Source: Isoetes taiwanensis
Lineage: Eukaryota; Streptophyta; Lycopodiopsida; Isoetales; Isoetaceae
NCBI GenBank assembly: GCA_021234155.1
Contig: JAJEKV010000003.1
Span: forward strand, 27,265,166-27,329,165
DNA: 64,000 nt
Direction: 5' to 3'
Positions 58,926-64,000 of this stretch are shown in pieces. Numbering within the stretch: the stretch's first letter is position 1; the number at the start of each line of letters is the position of its first letter. The translations under genes were made by a program, and so were the position numbers. Below the pieces are notes generated by a model, which made no database searches, was not told the origin of the DNA, and was given only the letters and a program-made list of their open reading frames with translations.

Positions 58926-60491
58926 TGTGACGTTCCAGGATAATATACGGTATGAATACGTATATTATACTGACACGTCACTAGTACATGTCAACTTAGA
59001 TGACATGTATACATCGACCATAAAGGGGGAGTACCCTAGGGTACAACCTTGTGACCCATTATATTGCACATGTTAAGGCCACATGTGAATATAATATCCT
59101 GTTGCCATGTGGCAATAGCCCATTGACCAATCAGGGCCCAGCCCTAAATTCGTGGGGATAAAGGGGCATAAACCCTAAAAGGGAAACCCTTTCAGTTCCC
59201 AACCCCCATAAGTCGGATTGGAGCAGCAGTGGACGTCTTCTCGCGTGAACAGTAGCAGAGGAACCGGTATTCCTTAGTGGCAGCTCAATCCAAGCCAGCA
59301 ATCTCGAGATTCAGCAGCATGGACGCCTTCAGAGGAGTGGGAGCCAGCCAAGAAGCCGGTTAGTGGTTGATCCGATAGTTAGATCCGCAGTTTTCAGCCC
59401 TCATTCCATTTAGTATTCATTCTTAGCTATAGGCGACCCCTGCAGCCTAAGAACGATAGATACTAACAAAGGAACCTAACCATGTATGAGTAGATAGATT
59501 AGAATAGATATGTTCTATTGTTTCAGCTCTGTTGTGATGATGTTTTGACATTCTATGCGCCACTCTTGTGTATTGGGAAGGGGGGTAGAGACCCAGAGCC
59601 CAAATAGTTGTATGATCATAGTTTTAGCCTATTAATTCCCAATTAATGCGGCCTGTGCATAAGAGCCCGCCTGGCTGTGGGTGGCGGAGCTAGACCGGCT
59701 GACAAGGGAGGGCTTGTCTAATCACGGTTGATCCTGCTGGCGCGTAACGACGGCCGGGAAACGCTGTGAGCTAGGCCTAATACCCTGGCACTGCGTGAGA
59801 GCAGGGTATGGGCTCGACACTCGTGGGGTGATGCGTCATCTTCCAGTGAGTTCAAGTCGTATACGAGCAGTGGCTCTCTAGCTCGCCCGTGAGTAGCATG
59901 AATCTTCTGGAGGAGAGAGATCTCCTCCTGCCTCATTGGGACTGGGGAGATGCAACCCAGTAGTAGTAGCCCCTCTGGCTATTCACCCGGCAGGATACGG
60001 TCAGGCTCCAATACTTTTCAGCCTATCTGCATAGTATGCACAGGAGGGGCGGATGGAGTGGACTACCCAACGGCCATGTTCCTATGCCAGCCAAATCCAT
60101 TTGCCATGAATTCTGTCTGCATTGCTATCTGGAGACCCCAAGCTGTCAGTCGATCCCCATGAGTCTGAGCCTGGGTAGGATCTTCCCTATGTCATGTTGA
60201 TGTACTGATGTGTGATGCAGCTACTGTGATATGGTGGACCACCCTTCGAGGTGGGTATATTATTATTGCTTGATGTCATGTGCTCATGTTTTGTTTACGC
60301 TTCCGTTGCTAGGTTGATCCCGAGAGAGACGGGATGAATGACACGTCCATTCTTCCCCGTCGGGTTCTTGGCCACCATCGAGGGCCCGACGTTAGGTGGA
60401 CGACCTCACGTCAGCGGACAGATGCTGGTTTGAGGGATGATCTCCAGTTTGTATACGATCGGGGCATCGTATATGAGCCGGGGCCGTCACA
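58926..60491. mobile_element. Solo LTR (1,566 bp) nested in the Copia 2 3' LTR
   Basis: Starts TGTGACGTTCC and ends GGGCCGTCACA, giving inverted TGTGACG/CGTCACA ends. It is flanked by the 5-bp duplication AACAC (58,921-58,925 and 60,492-60,496), and the host sequence matches the uninterrupted 5' LTR on both sides. No coding frame, primer site or second LTR is present. Length and ends suggest a Gypsy-type element reduced by LTR-LTR recombination; the superfamily is inferred. Orientation is not certain. Confidence 0.85.
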
Positions 60492-61003
60492 AACACTGAT
60501 TCTAATGCTACAGTATTTCAAGGTTGGCTCTAGGGTTCGCTTCTGTGAATGTGTAGAGTCAATTGTATAAGTTGTATAACAGTATGTGAGATGAGGAAGC
60601 TTTGCAGACCTTGGACACATTGGGCTAATGAAGCTATCAAATAGTGATATTATGGTTAATAAAACCGATGGTTACACTAGGTGGCGACGTGAGATTAAAT
60701 GATTCCGGATTAGATACATCAAAAAACCCGGAGTCGGCAACTCGGTGAAGTCAATAGCAAAACCACAGATGAAATAGACACCGGGATTGGAAAGCAGGTG
60801 GTTGAAGACTGCCGGATCGTGATTGCTATAGCTGCTTGGGCTATCGAAGGGAATATACAGACTTGTAACTAGGCAGAGGTCGTGAATAGAACTCAGATAT
60901 TTTATTGAATTTTCGGTTAAGAAAGTTCTTCTGGTCTCATACAATAATAACTCAAGTATAAACTAGTGAATTTCTCTTAGTTAAGCAAGCCTTAAATCTT
61001 ACA

Positions 61004-62240
61004 CAGTAGTCGCTGGAAACAATCCTAGCTCCATATCCCCATACGTCTTGCATGCACTAAGTAATCTTTGTCGTGTGTCCTGGGGGCAGAGGACATGATG
61101 CGCCTTGATCTCAAGCGGTTCCATCGCCTCTCTCGAATACCCCCGATCGAGAAAGAAGATCGACCATGCAGGTATAGTGATCTACTGTTTGCATAATGCC
61201 AAATTCGTTCCTCATCATCCTAAAATACTCCTGTCCTTTCAGCACAAAATTTGCCCTGCTGCACGCAGTAAGAAGACATGTAAATGTGATCTCATTTGGT
61301 CCCACGTTTTGTTTGGCGCATGCCGTCGGAAGCATTCAATGGCCACTTTACACTCATGGTTCATGCCATAACTTCCAATCATTGTGTTCCATGACACAAC
61401 ATTTCGATCGACAGTAGGTCAAAACCACAGGGCCTCTTCAATTGAACCACATTTACCATACATGTCAATCAAACTATTGGCAATAAGCAAATCTCTTTCC
61501 AGTGCCCTTTGGGCTATCTCAATGTGGATCTCTTGGCCCTTATCTATTGCTCCTAGGCTGCCACATGCTTTCAGGCCACAAACAAACATGATCACATCTG
61601 GAGATACACCCTTCAATTGAATCAATTCAAAACATTCTAGTGCTTTCTCGCTGAAGCCATTTTTGACATAGCCTGTAATCAATCCAGTCCAAGAAATGAT
61701 ATCTGGGGATGGCAAGTTGTCAAAGACGTCTCTAGCATCTGTAAGTGAGCCACTTTTGGCATACATGTTGACCAGCATGCTGCCTACAAACGTGTCCCTT
61801 TCCAAGCCCTTTGACCTAATTTTGTTGTGTATCTCTCGGCCCTTATCTATGACCTTTAGAATAGCACATGCTTTCAAGCTGCAAACAAATGTGATAGGGT
61901 CTGGAGACACACCATGTAATTGCATCTGTTCAAAACACCTCAGTGCCTCTGAAGCATGCCCATTTTCAGCATCCCAGATATGAGCAGACTCCACGACATT
62001 GCGTCTCGAGCCAATAGCCCGTTAAAACATTCTTGTGCCTCTGCAAATGAACCACATATCAACCAAAGTATTACCTACAAAAACATCTTTTTCAAATCCT
62101 TTCTCTGCAATCTTTGTATGTATTTCACGGCCCTTGTCCAAGGCTCCCAAAGTCCCACAAGCTTTCAAGCTGCAAATGAATGTGACAGGGTTCGGAAAGA
62201 TTCCATCCACTTGCCATGTGTTTCCATATTTGAATAGAAA
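61004..62240 (-). pseudogene. PPR pseudogene interrupted by Copia 2
   Basis: On the minus strand successive PPR motifs read VTFICSLKACGTLGALDKG, KGFEKDVFVGNTLVDM, then GHASEALRCFEQMQLHGV, TFVCSLKACAILKVIDKG, MLVNMYAKSGSLTDARDVF, SPDIISWTGLITGYVKNG and SLIDMYGKCGSIEEA. Next come PNEITFTCLLTACSRANF, DHYTCMVDLLSRSG and LLSACKTYGDMELG. The last blocks are the PLS-type end. Frameshifts occur near 62,020, 61,400, 61,110 and 61,020. The gene's end lies across Copia 2 at 51,850-51,948. PPR proteins process organellar RNA; this copy cannot. Confidence 0.85.

Positions 62241-64000
<1,760 letters not shown>

Larger units (their letters stand above)
51949..61003 (+). mobile_element. Copia LTR retrotransposon 2, complete, with nested insertions
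   Basis: Flanked by the 5-bp target duplication CAGTA (51,944-51,948 and 61,004-61,008). It contains 5' LTR, primer-binding site, gag-pol, polypurine tract and a 3' LTR. A LINE (57,003-58,796) and a solo LTR (58,926-60,491) interrupt the 3' LTR. The coding region has a frameshift near 53,935, a nonsense codon at 54,897 and a frameshift near 56,105. The LTRs differ by several indels, including about 43 bp missing in the 3' copy, so the insertion is not recent. Confidence 0.95.
56978..61003 (+). repeat. Copia 2 3' LTR, in three pieces
   Basis: Pieces 56,978-57,002, 58,797-58,925 and 60,497-61,003 together match the 5' LTR. Net length is about 660 bp. The gaps are the LINE C and solo-LTR insertions. 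The last piece ends CTTAAATCTTACA before the CAGTA duplication. Confidence 0.92.

Noticed and set aside
59640-59780. Possible structural RNA gene in the GC-rich part of the solo LTR
   Set aside because: No cloverleaf or conserved rRNA or snRNA core could be recognised.

Overview
The window is plant nuclear DNA. It holds spliced genes with GT-AG introns, NB-ARC/LRR resistance-type genes, pentatricopeptide-repeat (PPR) genes, a folate-biopterin transporter, an ERD6-like sugar transporter fragment and a SIZ1 SUMO-ligase fragment. These sit in a dense, layered set of Copia, LINE, SINE, Helitron and hAT sequences. The PPR style and the LINEs, which do not look like L1 apart from one, fit a fern or other non-seed plant, but that placement is a low-confidence inference. 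Almost every protein-coding locus seen here is damaged, so this looks like decaying, repeat-rich accessory sequence.

Left part (1-35,400). A minus-strand Copia element runs in from the left edge. Its 252-bp 5' LTR ends 46 bp upstream of the start codon of a plus-strand NLR gene (NLR1, from 4344). A diverged paralogue (NLR2, 27,187-30,470) has the same exon structure, and the similarity continues into the 3' flanks (about 9.7-11.3 kb and 30.5-34.2 kb). Both have a GC-rich 72-bp LRR array whose frame is repeatedly lost. In NLR1 the array is also split by a 1.9-kb hAT-like element that carries a SIZ1 PINIT-domain fragment. Between the paralogues lie tandem repeats, two foldback elements, a possible Copia LTR, a PPR relic, a folate-biopterin transporter with an in-frame stop, and a Helitron 3' end. 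A sugar-transporter fragment follows NLR2.

Middle (35,400-50,400). A 5'-truncated L1-type LINE has a clean 15-bp target duplication and one long open frame, but its RT catalytic motif reads FAGD. A second LINE family, abutting a long (CT)n tract, is cut by a complete Helitron (40,401-44,294) that carries PPR fragments. Joining the LINE across the Helitron restores its reading frame. Further Helitron-type 3' hairpins, a tRNA-like SINE and a third LINE fragment follow.

Right part (50,400-64,000). A plus-strand Copia element (51,949-61,003, target duplication CAGTA) sits inside a minus-strand PPR pseudogene. Its 3' LTR is itself interrupted twice: by a LINE with an (AGAAT)n tail, and by a 1,566-bp solo LTR with its own 5-bp duplication. 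The window ends in another copy of the (CT)n-associated LINE.

I found no clear tRNA, rRNA or CRISPR. The most informative content is the set of precisely bounded nested insertions, which give a relative order of events, and the two cases of transposons carrying host gene pieces.
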